Counted from the stretch's first letter, positions 33,867 through 47,565 are shown. The stretch is 64,000 bases of DNA from Euwallacea fornicatus (GCF_040115645.1 NC_089561.1:2046001-2110000); one strand, 5' to 3'. Program-made: numbers and translations. Notes: generated by a model not told the origin, from the sequence alone.

Positions 33867-34135
33867 AGTTTTGGTGGCGGTTTAGTGGCTAAATTCCAAG
33901 TAAATTGCGTTAAGTCCTCAAGTGGCGCTTCTCATTTTTAGTGAAACTCAAAGAGTGCTTTCGTGGAGGAATTTGAAGTGGCCAGTTTTGGTGACCAAAT
34001 TCGAAGTAAATCGTGCCAAGGTTTTAAGTGGCGAATCTAATTAGCAGAGCAACTCGAAGAGTGTCTTCGCAGGAGGCTTGAACTCCTTAGTTTTGGTGGC
34101 GGTTTGGTGGCCAAATTCCATCTAAATCATTTCAC
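33867..34135. repeat. Diverged tandem repeat, about 105-117 bp unit, 2.4 copies
   Basis: Units start at 33867, 33984 and 34089, each with agttttggtg. They share blocks such as ccaaattc.a.gtaaat, aagtggcg and actc.aagagtg.cttcg. The third unit is cut off near 34135. Translations contain stops, so this is probably non-coding. Confidence 0.75.
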
Positions 34136-37100
34136 AATCTAAACTTATTGCTCTTAAATGGAATCAGCCATGTCCACAGAACTAGCTCAATTCATCATAC
34201 ATACTCCTCCCCTCTCCGACACATTACTACCTAATATTAAACACTTCAATCGCTTCTCTTCCCGAATTTCCGCACGTTTGCTCCCCAACTTTCCACACCA
34301 AATGCGGAATGAAAAAGATCAGGAGAATGTTAAGTATGCAGATTGTACCCTCAATTAGGAGGGATGTCGTCGGTGGACCGTCCATGTGGCAATGGATCCT
34401 GCCTACGAAGGCGGTCAAGCATAAACGGGTCTTTCATACGCGGTTACAATCGCCGTGTTTGACGCCCCTCTTCCTCTTGAAGAATCCTCAGAAATCCATT
34501 AAATAAATGTCTCCCATTTTCTAGACGTCTGACAACTAATACGTGCTCTTTGCGCTATCACGAACGTCTTTATAAAATATGCGGTCGTATTTAAAATGTT
34601 GCAAGAGAGGCAACGTTTATAATTTAAGTCTGTCTGCGATTTTATTCCCACTATTCCAGGCTGGAAAAAGCGAGAAAATGAAATATGACTAGGCGAAAGG
34701 CTTCAGCGAGCTCAATTAGGGACCTGTGTAATCCTAATCCAGCAATAATGTCGCGGAGCGACGCTTAGAATTGCTGACTTTTTTTGCGGCTATAATGTAA
34801 TTGCTGTGTTAGCTCCCCGAAGGGGTAGAAAACTTTTGATATTTACCGCGAAAAGAACTAAAGCCGGAAATGACATGTTGCGCCCTTACCCATTGTATTC
34901 CATCCTCGTGTGTTCAATCAGCGGCACGAATCAAGAACAATGCGGATATAACGATGATTGTCGGTCCTCGAGAACTCTGGAGAGTAATGGAACGTTTTCT
35001 TGGAAGCGTTAATGACCGGTTTCCAGGTCCCCCATCCAATATGTCAAAGTTGCACAATCATAACAGGTGATTCGGAACTAATGCCATTGTGGCCAGGGGT
35101 CTTGTTTTTACCTCTGGAACAAAGGAAGAAGTCATCACACACACGCACACAACTGGGCCTTAAATTATCCCTTTAACTAGGTGAACCTCGAATAAATCAA
35201 TCTTAAAACTCCGATGAACCTCAAACTTCACAATGATTAAGGAGGCAGGAGATTTTCATTCGTTTTTTAATCACCTCTTAATAAAGACTGATGAAGTTCC
35301 TTCAAACAGTCCCCATATACTTTCAGAAACTCATCGAAACTTCTATTTCTTCTTGTTAAGTGGAGAATGGCCGATAATTAAGATTTCTGGATTTACGAAG
35401 CCGGATAGCCAGGGCCGGTCTTTGGTTTTTTCGCTGTAATATCGAAAAAGAGTTTACAGCACGAATTTATTAATTAAGACGTAGCATCAAAGTTTTGTTG
35501 TCTTTTTTACGCCAGGGAGATGGATCCAGGATCGAAATAAACAGCCAAAATAAACATAGACTCTTCAGATAATTCAGGTTCGGGGAACAGGGCCGGATTT
35601 TCATGTTTCCACCGTTTTATTAATTGAAATAAAGTCATGGCATCAAGTTTTTGTTGTTTTTTTTAGCTCAGAGAGAGAGAGCGTAAAGCGATCAGAAAGA
35701 CGAATCCAGGATCGATATACTCAGCGTTCGTAATAAATATCGACCTTTCAGATAATTCAAATTTAGAGCACAAGGCCGGATTTTGATGTTACAAAATCAG
35801 GAGAGTTCCATTTTTCCTGCACCTTACGGTCACGTTTATCAGAAGCTTTTGTGTGCCACTGAGCTAAATTAGACTAACCTTGGAACAAAAATACTCGCCT
35901 CGATGAGCTCCATAAGCCTGCACAGACACTGCTTACGGAAAACAAAAATACGTATCTAGCAAACACGAGAGAGTTACCTGATTTGACCTCTTGGACGTGA
36001 ATGGAAAACGAAGAGCCTAGAAAAAGGCATTTCGTTAGCCACTGGCCAGGGTTGAATTTTCGGGCTGTTTTTCCGCAATTTACGGCACTCTGTGCCAAAA
36101 CTGAAAAGATGTTCCCCACGAACGAACTACGATGTCTTCGTTTGTGCCTGAAAGAGAGCACCATTGTCGAGGTGAAAGTTTTGCACGGAATACTGGGTTG
36201 AAAAATTTTTTCGAGTTTCCAAGGTATGAGGTCACATATCCGGATTTTAAAATCGACTAGAAAATAAATACTTTTTTCTTCAAATGGGACATCTAGGGTC
36301 GATACAAGCACATAGCGCCAGGGCCGGCTTTAACAAGTCTGCTGCGCCGAACGAAATTTTTATTCACCCCTCTATACCCGGGAAAAATCCGGTTCGGATT
36401 TCGAGTTCGGGTTCCGAAGTCGAGATTCCCTTCAAGTTTCGAGTTTGGGGTACGGTTGGGGTTCGCCCTTGTTGGTGCGAACTCCCCGCTATAAGGGTAC
36501 TATTGCAGAGCATTTACAACATACATAAACCCTTCAGAATGCTTTTGGCAGTCTCAATACACTCTTAGCAGAACTCAAAAAATTCCACGGTTACCATCAA
36601 AGAGCAAATCTCATAGCCGTAAGTTCGACAAGATTCATTTAATCGAGTATTAAGGTCTGTCACTCACACAACGTGCTTTACATCCATCAGTTTTAAGGGT
36701 GCCGATTGCATGTCTGACTCCAATATCGTCATGCAAAATTGCCTATTTGGTGACACGTTTCGTTCCTGTTTCAATTTGCCCGATAATGATACTTTTCAGT
36801 TTTTCGTGTCATTCAGGGGGGTTTGCCTGACAAAAACAGCGAATGTGATCACAGGACTCATTATTATTCTCTTTAATGCTTATCGAGAAGAAGCGAGAAC
36901 TTCTGTACAAATGCACTGACCGTCGCTATCATTTACTTCAGATGTATCTGGACCTTGATTTGACTGCATGTTATAAATTGCAAAAAACCTACTTGATATC
37001 TCAGAAACCTAAAAAGATTCTGCGCGTGTGCGCATTCCAATCTGGACCTTTCTATTTGTTTAGCTTGTGAAGGCTCCGGTAGCGGCGCGTGGGATGCCGA

Positions 37101-37889
37101 CTTTATAAAATGATGAATCCCCTTGTCTAAAGACCCTGTGACAATCATTCTTGTGTGTTCGTAATTACTTTCTCTTGAGGTCTCAGCATTTAATTGATTA
37201 TGGCGCTTGTTAAATAGTTCGAGGTGGCAAATTGGCCTCTTCAGAAAAGTCCACATAAAAAGTAAAATCCTGCGAACTACAACGTGTACGTTAATTAAGA
37301 GAGGGGGGGGGGAGGAGGACCGAAAACGTGTCAAGAGTTGCGGGAAAGGCAATCCCGGTTTAATTAATGAGGGCGACGTCTGGGGTTGAATACTTCTTTA
37401 CTGCCCTTAATCGGATCGGCCTCTTCAACCACTTTCTCCTTTGCTTTCGCCAACAACAATTTTTCAACAAGTACCCTCTAATTGCCGTATAGAGAAAAGC
37501 TCTACGGCAACATCCGGTGTCGTTAAGACGAATTTATGCCCTCGCTTTCAGCAGACTTAACGCAGATATTTTATTCCCTTTTTTTTAGAGAGCGAGATAA
37601 AATTTAGCATTTTTTATATGGGCGTCATTAAAGTGCGCTTTTGTACAACTCAGTTTTATTGAGCCAATAAGGCACTGCCGGCATTAAAAGCGATATAGCT
37701 CCTTTCTTTTATGCTTGCAAATCTGATTTTTAGCACCAGGGAGGGTAGCTACAAATAAAAGAATATATAAAAGGATTTCTTCTAATTCGGAACGGTTATT
37801 TCACTTCGAAAAGGTTATTCCACTTCGAAACGGTTACTTTATCGCTTCGCCAGTGTTCCGAAAATCAAACATTTAATTCCCCCCCTTAC
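34136..37889. other. Gene-free stretch with local duplications
   Basis: No supportable gene. Holds a direct duplication (35464-35788), a short CA/CG-rich microsatellite at about 35147-35163, a G-rich tract at 37302-37318, and an agggccggc motif at 36319 that recurs at 39553 with a similar downstream sequence, possibly a dispersed repeat. Confidence 0.5.
35464..35788. repeat. Direct duplication, about 145 and 178 bp copies
   Basis: Copy A (35464-35605) and copy B (35610-35788) share, in the same order, taatt.aaa/ag.c.tagcatcaa.ttttgttgt, atccaggatcga, tcagataattca and ggccggatttt.atg. They have diverged, and copy B has an extra gagagagaga tract. Non-coding. Confidence 0.75.
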
Positions 37890-38710
37890 CGGGTGTTTCA
37901 AAAAGGTGGCACCAAACTCGAGGCGGCTATAGAGGGCATTGCGGTAGACAATATCTGCGCACAAACTGCTACATGGAAATGGGCCGCTTTGGCTCTGGAG
38001 CCATTTTTGTCCGAAAATGTAACACTAGAAGACATCGACATTTAAGTAACTTTTATAAAGGACAAAGCAAAAATATTAAATTTATAACAAGGGTTCTGAA
38101 TGGTGCTCATAACCGCATTGTAAATTATTATGTATCATCATGTATAAATCCGTCGGCCAAATCATGAAATTTTGCACACTTTTTAACAAGTACGTATCTT
38201 GCTACACGAATACAGACTGCTATTATCACGCTAACAGTTCCTGTTGCGTGGCTATGGGGGTTCCATAGGCGAGGAATTTTGTGCAATCCCACAGGAAAAG
38301 ATCCAGTTGGATTAAATCGGGACTTACCGCTGGCCAGCTCATACATCCTCTTCTTCCGATAGATCGCTCAGGAAATTCTAGGTTCGGGCGGGGATACGCG
38401 TGACGGGCGGAATGTGCAGGTGTACCGTCATGTTGGAACAACATTCTATTTTATAACTCCACAGGAACCTTTTCATTTTCCATTAGCTCGGGAAATGCGT
38501 CTTGAAAAAAATGATTATACATTTATTATTTTTTATTTGTCTTTAATAAAATTTCCTTAAATATCGATGCCTTTTAGTTGCAAAGAAAAAACTTTACATC
38601 GTTTCACAATTTTTTTTTCATTTTCGACCAGTGGTTTATATGCAAAAAATTTCTACCGAAACGTCCTCTATCACCTCCTCAAGTTTGGCACCACCTTTTT
38701 GAAACGCCCG
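37890..38710. mobile_element. Long-TIR transposon relic, about 820 bp
   Basis: The left end reads cgggtgtttcaaaaaggtgg and the right end, reverse-complemented, cgggcgtttcaaaaaggtgg. Similarity continues inward through gccaaact.gagg and tagagg..tt.cggtaga for about 60 bp. TTA occurs on both outer flanks and may be a target-site duplication. The interior has a minus-strand mariner-type transposase remnant (38128-38460). Confidence 0.85.
38128..38460 (-). pseudogene. Transposase C-terminal fragment, mariner-like, frameshifted
   Basis: The minus strand reads MLFQHDGTPAHSARHAYPRP and then RSIGRRGCMSWPAVSPDLIQ and LDLFLWDC. These are the second catalytic-Asp motif (QHDGTPAH) and the third (W...SPDL..LD.FLW) of mariner-like transposases. 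It continues through YGTPIATQQELLA into a second frame (IIAVCIRVARYVL). The N-terminal half is missing and at least one frameshift is present. Confidence 0.82.
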
Positions 38711-39827
38711 TTAAATTGAATACCAGAAATATACACGAAACAGCTATTTTAGAATTTTAGAATATTTTAAATAAACATGGGATGGGGCTGCACAGGGTGG
38801 CGCCTTTGCGGTGGATTTCTATGGAGATAAGCAAAACTAACTTTAGCCGGTATAATTATGAATGATTTTACCGTGCTGCTGTACGGTAATACAACTCTAA
38901 ATTATTTCTAAAAATCTCTCGTAAAATCTCTTTGAAGCACTGGATGCATGAATCCAGGGCTGTTTCTAGGGTTCTTCTATGGCTTTCTTCGTGGTGTTGC
39001 AGTCGCTAGATATTAGCTTCTTCTCTCACAGCCGATAGCAAAACGGCCTTGTCGGTCCATATCCATCATGGCAGCAAAATTGGTTCACGAAATGTACGTT
39101 GCTCCACTTAAAGTCTTAAGGCAAAAAAGAGCTTGGCAAGAGTCTGTCTTAGAACCCAGTTCAGTAATCAGGGTTGTCATGTAATTTTTGACACAGTTAA
39201 TATATGAGGTATGTTCCAGGATCATTAAAAAATTATTGCAGGACCGAACTTGCACTGGGACTTCGCGATTGCCGGTACAATAAATAACTTACTGAACGCA
39301 ATTAAAGAAAATTTCGAATTTCGGGGAGGGCAAATTGTCCTATTCAAAATTTTGAGTTAAAAAAAAATGGTGGGTTGAAAATACAGGATGATCATTAAAA
39401 AACACCTCAATTAAGCCTTGTAAGGTCAGAGGCGTATTTACTGTTAATTCATCTATTACCTCCAGGTAGTCGGGTATTAATCGTTATGAAGCTATAAAAA
39501 GCAGCAAAATTTCATGCGAATGACATGTCAAAAAGGCTCCTATTGTCGTCAGGGCCGGCCTTAGAAAGCTTTGGACGAAACTTCTAATCACAGTTCTCTA
39601 CCCCTAAGAAACACCATCGATTAGCAGAATACGTTACCCTTCCTTGTTTGCAGCCCTGGGTCGTCACCTCTCTTCTCCTACAGGGGCGGTACTGATTGTC
39701 AGAAAAATTTGACAATGATTAGTTGACAAACATTTGGTTCTATGTGAGTCATCTTGGTGTCTAGACGAGCTTCATTGAACACATCCAAAAAACACCATCA
39801 TCCCCAAACCTTTAAATTCTTAGTATA
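38711..39827. other. Gene-free stretch
   Basis: No gene seen. Contains a second agggccggc motif at 39553 followed by sequence similar to that at 36319. Confidence 0.45.
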
Positions 39828-40383
39828 ATGAGTCTCGAAGAGCACTATTCTTCACACGATCGACTTCACTCTTCAGAGGAGCACGGACTCGACTCCAGAT
39901 CTTCATCTGACACAAGCGCCTTGCATTTCCCCGAGGGAAACCTTAGCTCATCTCACTTATTACCTTTACCAGGGTACAATCTCTCGATAGGATTCGAGTT
40001 ATATTGCAAAAAGACCGGATATGTGATGCTGGTGGTCTTGAGTATGCTAATTGGTATAGCTTACGTATATTCGCATCCAGAAACTGGAGTAAGACTCACA
40101 TGGAAAAGGTCGATGAAGAAGATGGTGAGTCAAGGCATTGCAACTATCCTAAGCGAATCAGGTTGGATACCTAGTACTAGTATGACCTAGATTCAAACCT
40201 AACATACTGCTAGTATTATCGGCTTAAAATTACAGTTTAATAATGTTGGGTGTGGTGTTTCAGAAACGTCTGTCTAAAACTATTCTTCCTTCGTTGAGGA
40301 TTTCAAACCGTGGCGGCCTGTATCCGTATATTGAATGTAAAATCAATATGACCCACCTAATTATCAAGCTATTCTTTGAATAA
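39828..40383 (+). CDS. Possible two-exon gene for a small membrane protein, 138 aa
   Basis: Exons 39828-40124 and 40264-40383 join in phase 0 across a 139-bp intron (ATG|GTGAGT donor, TGGTGTTTCAG acceptor). The first exon encodes an acidic, Ser/His-rich N-terminus (SLEEHYSSHDRLHSSEEHG) followed by one clear hydrophobic segment at about residues 65-81 (YVMLVVLSMLIGIAYVY) and a basic stretch (KRSMKKM). This order suggests a single-pass protein with a cytoplasmic N- or C-terminal region. The second exon adds 39 residues. The stop codon is part of an AATAAA signal (40379-40384). I recognise no family. It could instead be the first exon of a larger gene that continues elsewhere. Confidence 0.4.
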
Positions 40384-43300
40384 ACGGCACCTTCCATGGC
40401 GCTTCGGGGTCTTATTTTAAGCTTAAGAACCGACTTAGGGCCAAATTCCGTGCCAATCAGGACTTTTTATAACTTACAGTTACGTGATGAAAACGTGCCG
40501 TTTTCTTTGCTGCAGAATCAGCAAATCTGGCAAGTATTTCCCACAAATCTTGCCTCTGCAGTAATATCGCGCTGCAGGATTGAACTTATTGCTATGAATT
40601 GCGATATCTTTGTTGGGTGTTGCGAGGGAGAGGAGATGATAAAGGGCATATATTCCGGGCCAATGTGTTCATGAACCCTTCAATCGAAGTTATATTTTGC
40701 TGTGTTCCCAATTATTCCTCGAAAGGATTTGAATTGGTCCCAGCTTAAGCACTAAACAATGCCCTCTTAAAAATGAATATTCTGTCTAGGATTTCAGATA
40801 TTTCCATTATAATGCCGTTTTCGGAACACTAGAAACGAACGCTCCATTTTAGCGTTTTAATTAAAACTCGCATACAGAAACAATCTGAGTTTGCCGACCC
40901 GCAATATCAGGCAAAAAGCGTTTTGAATGCAGACACCGAATATTCATTTTCTGATTTAAATTTCCCTTTACATTGTATTCTTCAGGGCCACAAAATCTTT
41001 ACATTTAACGTAAACAGAAGCAAAAGCATTACTGTGCGCACCATTTAGTCCAGAAGTCTTTCCAGCACAACTGCCGTCACCATATTATCAAGATTTTGTT
41101 GACGAGTGCTTTTCTAAGTTTCGGATAATTTGGAAAACAGAGACGGGGGGCACAAATAAATCCTGCACCCTTCGCAACTTGAGAAAATGTAGGCAAACAA
41201 GGAGCGAAGGCAGCAGCAGCAGGCGGTCATCGGTTAAGTAATTGGGATTGGAAGAACCGCATCCAGGCTCCGTAATTATTAGATGATTATTTGCGAGAGA
41301 AGGCCCTGGAGAACTTGGGCAAACATCTGGAGACCGGTAAAAACTCCCGCCTTCTGTTTAAATACTACTTTGGACTCCATTTAATAAAGCAGCTGCCTGA
41401 TATATTTAGGGCTCCGCCTTAGTTCCGGAACAAAAAATTGTTTGCCGAACAAACAGAGAAGTGAACCTTAATGTATCCTGAATCTAATCCAATAGATTTT
41501 CTATTAAACTTTAAGTCAAGATAATGTAATGTTGTATAGCCAAGTGGTGCTCTAGGGGAAGTCACATTTTCTGGTTAAAAGGGAATTAGGTAATTGACCA
41601 CTGCTACTGATGCAATTTATCTGAAGGATTTTGGCTTGAGCAATTTCTTCCCGGAAAAACCAAATTAATAAAACATTAATGGCTTTTGAGCTTTAAAAGC
41701 TGGAGCAAATAAGTACGACTTCATCCAGATTTAGATCCGAATACAAAACCTGATACCCATTCCCCAGAAAAAATCACTTTTCTCCCCTAGGTTGGGGTAT
41801 TTGTCTCGTATTACTCTTGGAAAGAACTTGTCCCAAATGCGTCTTTTTAAAAGAAGCTTTTAATTTTAATCTCTCGAATGCAAAACAGAATCGCGAGTTA
41901 GTCATTTATAACCTTTAATGGAACTGCCTGCAAAAACGGCTACACTTTAGAAGTATATTAACTGTGTGTTCCTTCTTTATTGCTGATGTTTTATTTGCCC
42001 TTCGTAAATAAATCCTGTCTCCATTTTCTCTTTTTTTTTTCGCTTTGTGGAAAATAATTATCCGTTTGCCGGCGGCCGGGAATATTGGAAAGTTTTCAAG
42101 GAGGAAAAAGTTGTCTCGTTAGAGCAAAGAAAGTTGCAGATAATTTTAAGAGTGACTAATTTAGATACTCGTTTAGTCTTGAAATTAAGACTCGCCAACG
42201 AGTGAAATTAAGTGAGGCGAAAGCCTAGACTCTCATAGAGTCATAATAACAACAAGTGCAAAACAAAGGGTTTCACCCTTAAACCTCGCCTAAATAGCCT
42301 TACAAAGGTTCCCGCTGTTTTCGCACGAGTTCAAACCCACGTGTCGAATTTACGGCCTCAGCCCTTCATTCACTCTAACTCGTTTCAGGTTTATTTAGTT
42401 ACATTTTTGAAGGTGACCATTTCTTGACAAACAGGTGACGAAACCACCCTTTCTGCACGTCTAGCAACAAGTGCAAATGGATACCTAACCCAAGACAAAC
42501 AAGCACTCACATTAATGTTTAGTGTTACTGTTATGGCTGTGCCATATCAGAGACCCTTTAGAACTACGTCTCGAAACTATCACCAGGAAAACACGTTCGG
42601 CCACTGAAATTGGATTAATCCCGCGAAACTCTGTTTACCATGAGATATGAGTTATTGTATACGGAGTTTCAGTTGGGAATTTTAACTGCCTCATAAAGCT
42701 TAATGTGTATGGGGACGATGTAGATATTTGGGTGCGATAAAAACTCATTAGATTGTTGCTGTGGACATTTATGAGCCGCAAAAAGCATCGACATCCAGGA
42801 CATTCCCAGGAGAGTTTAGCAATAACGGAGTAAAATAACCTTGAACTGATAATATAAAGTTAAAATGGGATTCATAATTTTCAATCTGATGGCGATAATC
42901 CGGGGTGTAATGCAATTACTTTCCAATTTTAAGTTTTAACAGAGACGAAGTCAAGCGTTTTATATTCATGGGTAAAATAATTTCCCTTTTACCCTCCATG
43001 AATAAAGATCAGCATGGGCAAGATGAGAGATATAACGGAATTCTTGACAGAAAGGCGAAATACCGTTTTATTCTCTCTACGCCATTTCTAATTTTATGAA
43101 TGAAATGCAGTGTTAACACCAACGTCTTCACAATCTTTTTCCTCGTATAACCACTTCTCACCCCAATATGTAAGGCACTTCCTAAATCCTAACGCGACTC
43201 AATTATTCGCCATGCTTTTATGTTGTTTAAACTTTATGACAAATTGCTAAAGAACCATAAAAACACTCCATAAACTGTGCCTAATGCCCGGGAAAAATAA

Positions 43301-46300
43301 CAACACATAAACTCAAAGGGCAAACTAAATTGGCTGTTTAGCATCGGCGAGTGGAAGTCCGCAAAATGTCACATGCAGGGTCAAAGGGTCCGAAATTGCT
43401 ATTTCGGTCAGCAAGAAATTTTCCCATCCACTTCAAAGAGCCGAATGTAAATCTCAATTACTTGGTAATAATGATTGGGCAATTGTTTGTTTCGCCGGAT
43501 ATGAAGGAAGACGGGGCCCTTTTCCTTCGGGACATGCGGTTACCTTGGCTACTATTAAATTCACTTCTTTAACAAGAGTTTACCTCCAGTGGTTTGATAG
43601 TATACAAGCAACGAATTTCTTGAGCCTGTTGAATGTGAATAAACCATCAATGGTGCAAAGGGTCGATGTTGCCCTTTCTTTAAACCTAAGCTGACCCGAG
43701 GCCTTAAGCAAGTTTCGAGGTGTTTGAACATACGTCAACAAGGGCTAATCATAATGAAAATGGCCTCTCCCAATAAATAGTGCCCTTTATGAGCGACCCT
43801 TTAGCTTAAAATTAGCTCATTCAAGCGACCCAGGAGAAAGTGTAATTTGCCCAGTAATCCCCCAAAAAAAGCAAATTCTCGGCACAATGGTGAACGCCAT
43901 GTGTCCGATAGAGCTTTATTACTTTCGATTTGGAGATTTCAGGCAAGCTTACCCCTTTAAGGTCTTAACTAACCGAAGCTTTCCTTCAAGAGATACCGTC
44001 CATCAACCACAGATCTTTCTTGTCGATTGTCTTGTCCCGCAAGTCAACACGACCTTAAATCAGTCAAGATGTCAAGGTGGGTAAACTGCGGCTCTCAGGG
44101 CTTTCGAGGGATGCGAATTGAATTATTTTGCTTGAGAAAAACCGTAGTTTTATTTTTAGGACATTAAGAGAACATCATAAAGGGGCACATAAATAAAAAA
44201 AAAGCCATATCCGAAAACTCTCCATTCCCCGTAGGGCATTGTGTGTTGAAATACGTTCTTTCATTCGAATGCCTTTTATACATTTTCGAGTCATATTCTT
44301 CCGATTTGTTTTTTATTACATGATACTCTTTTCGCGGCACAAAGAGGCATTGTTGGGAATCCATAGCTCTTAAGGGGAAAAGTCATTCTGGGATTTTAAT
44401 TATTAGGCAGTCGAGAACAGAGAGAGTTCCTTTCTTAGTAGCATGGAAACGGCGCCATTTTGGATATCTAATTTTCAGAGAACAATACACGTGCCCCGAG
44501 GATAAAAATCCTTGTTAATGTTTAATCGGGGGTTATAAACATCTGCCAGAATTTATCAATTCACTTGCAGGATTTTCGTCGACTCAGACATGTCTCTATA
44601 TATCAGTTTGTTTGAGCCCGATTGTCCGTAACCGGATCTAGACAAATATTTGAGCTGTACTTCACAGTTTCAATTAATTTCAAAGAAAGGAAGTTAATTA
44701 ATTTACTATTATTGCGCCAAACCAATCGCGTTTTAGGTGCGTTTACTCAGTGCTCTTAGGGAAGGCACAATTCTCCCTTAAAAGAATCTCTGGAGGTTTT
44801 GCAGTAGTTTAGTAAAATAAATTATTTTGCCAAAAACATCTCATCATCGTCAATATAAACATGTTAGCCACGTCATTTCCTGGCAACTCTGCGGGTGGTG
44901 CAAATACGGAATACAAATACACACATTGTTCACTTCATTTTAACACCCCTTTGAAACCGGGGTTCCCTTGTCACGTGCATGTTTCCGAATATTAATTAAA
45001 TTGCCAATTGCGAACAATAGAATGGCACATCATTACACGACCGGGAAAAACGCCAACTATGTCCAGGCTTATCAAAAACGTAAAACGCGATTTTACAGGG
45101 GGTTTCGAGTGTTTGAGGGCAAAAAGTCCTTTTCCTACAGATTCGGAATAAAACCGGATTATGGGATTGCGTCATAAGCTTCTTTTATTTGATTCTAATT
45201 TAAAGTAACTGGATTACTGCTGCTGCTCCCGTTCTGACGTGGGACTCATTTCCACTACAATCCTTTTAATAGGATAAGAATTTCCGGCTCTAGATGGAGA
45301 AGTTAAGGGAACACTGGGATTTGTTAGTGGTCCAAAATAGAGAGAGACAACATAAATAATTGAGAAAAGCACTGGAATTTCTCGACATTCTAGACAGAAT
45401 GGCGAAGGAAACGTTAATGTGAAATTTCTCATTATTATGAGCACTACATTTTGATGTTCATATAGGCCCATTGCTCTCAGCAGGGACGGTACAAACACCT
45501 AAGACGAATGGAGATGAAAATGTTACTGAATAAGCAATTTTGTTTGGGAAAAGGCGGAAAAATCAAATCATTTTTATAGGGGCACACGTTGTTATTAGTT
45601 TAGGAAATGATTTCGCTCTCGCAGAGCGCTTGTGAAGTAAATAAGGCGAAACAGATGCCGAAATAAGATGCAGCCGATCCGGCGTTATTTGATTTCGGAG
45701 TGAAGTTTGTATTAGAGCGATTTGCTTTCATTGTAAATGAAATCTATACTGGATAAATATATGATTGAAAGACGCCGAAGGAGTGAGTTCAACAGCCCCC
45801 CGTGTCTGTGCATCCCTAATAAGCAGCCGCATTCAACAAATTTAATACATATTTATTAAACTATCAAGAAAAACCTTCAGAGCGTGTATTCCACGTAAAT
45901 CCCACAGAAGCCGTCTCGCATATTTTCCATTTGAGTAAATGCCAAAGCTGCTGGAAGTAGATGGGGATTTAATTACGAATATTACGATATATACTACGTT
46001 ATAATTACGGGAATCTATATAGATTTAGTCGGCCGTATTAGGATATTAAACCCCGTCTTCATCCCTTAATGTATTATTATGATCAGCAGCAAACTTTTCC
46101 TACAGACATGTGTTCCAGAATTCGGTATCTTCCTACAGTTAACATCTGGGGCAATTGACTGCAACACTTAAAAACCTTCCCCGAAGTTAAAACTGGCTGC
46201 CTAAGGTTCGGTTTTTCTAACCAACTCCTGATAACTTTGCCAATAAAATAATCCGACCTGACCTCATCGTGGAGGTTTTACCGCTCTTGTAGAAGCCCGA

Positions 46301-47210
46301 CGTGTCCGATGATACCTTTAAAGCGTCCACTTGTGCCTAAATTTTTTCCGGTGAAATTCTAGTACTATCGGGGCATTTTCCCTCTGAAATAGACCCATAT
46401 CAGCTGAGGTGGTAACAGCCTCTAAAGTTCTTCAATTTCTCTTTACTGCGGTGTCAGACTGGAAAATAAATCTCTTCATAATGGAACACAGTCTTTATTG
46501 CGCCAAGGCGTATATTATCCCCATTTGAAGTTTATTGCTGTACTTTCCTAATATCAGACGATCCAGGTCTTGACCCGGGACAAAATTTACGAGCTTCCTA
46601 ATTGCCGGAAAACAAAAATTCGAAAATGTCGTAAACGGCGAAAATTAATAAAGCAAGGAGAAAATCCCGTTTCCTTAATTTGAATGGATGATGGAAGAAA
46701 GGGCGTGGTACGGCGAAGCTCGCAAAGGAATTTAGCTTTGTAAATATTAAAATGTGAGCACTGGCAATGTGAGCTTTGATCTCTCAGGATTTCTATACGT
46801 CGAAATGTAATCTAATTCTGATATATTAATTTTTTCCCTTCTTCGTGGAACCTCCCCTTTGTATAATATGATCAAAAACGCCATGAATGCGCATCGGCCA
46901 ATTTAAAATTGAGATGTGCCATCGGTATCTAATAAACAATCACCGAAAAGGGGATAATATATTCCGGAAAAGCTCTTCATTAATAATACAGTTTAATCCC
47001 GTCTCTGGAAAAAATCGCCAGGTGGTGAGGTGGAGTGGATAACAAAAGCTCTTTAGCATATCAAACGAAGGCGGCGCCAAAGAGGATTAAAACTCGGAAT
47101 TTTCAAAAGAAAAATCGCGGAACCTTCGGAGTGCACGAAATGAAGCATACGGAATCACTCATAAATATTCCATTTCGTTGGAAGTGTTTGAGCTTTAGTT
47201 ATGAGTACTA
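40384..47210. other. Gene-free stretch
   Basis: I see no supported gene, RNA gene or transposon in this 6.8-kb stretch. An ATG-started frame at 40396-40674 (92 codons) has no recognisable features. Regulatory DNA cannot be excluded, but nothing stands out. Confidence 0.5.
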
Positions 47211-47565
47211 ATATAGGGTGTCCCATTAAGATCGGTTGTTTTAAAAAATTTAAAAACTCGGTGTCTATTTCAAAAATCTCCGACATTTTTTTTTAAGAGT
47301 ATAAAAATGGAGGTTATTGACTGAATACAATAATCGATAAATGGCCTCCTCGCGACTGATGGCACTCGCTGATTTTTTGACGAAATTTCCGTTTACATTT
47401 TGGCATAGTGACGGCTCAATTTCCTCGACTGTTCGTCGAATTTCGTCTTTCAGTTGAGGAGTCGTTCTTGAGCTATTTGCATACGCCATCTCTTTCAAAA
47501 CACGCCACAGAAAAAAATCCAATGACGTCAAATCGCATGATCGCGGAGGCCACATCACATCACCG
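47211..47565. mobile_element. Transposon left end with transposase remnant
   Basis: A terminus-like atatagggtgtcccattaag starts near 47211 and is followed at once by the end of a minus-strand mariner-type transposase. I could not find the matching right terminus within the next 1.3 kb, so the element is either truncated or has a diverged end. Confidence 0.55.
47265..47558 (-). pseudogene. Transposase C-terminal fragment, mariner-like
   Basis: The frame begins MMWPPRSCDLTSLDFFLWRV, the third catalytic-Asp block (D in CDL, normally SPDL), and continues with TTPQLKDEIRRTVEEI and QNVNGNFVKK, the conserved tail order of DUF4817-type mariner transposases. It is open for 97 codons but lacks the upstream catalytic parts. 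It is the least decayed transposase tail in the window. Confidence 0.85.

Noticed and set aside
40396..40674. 92-codon ATG frame just downstream of the 39828-40383 gene.
   Set aside because: No signal peptide, domain or splice sites; could be chance in a locally less AT-rich patch.
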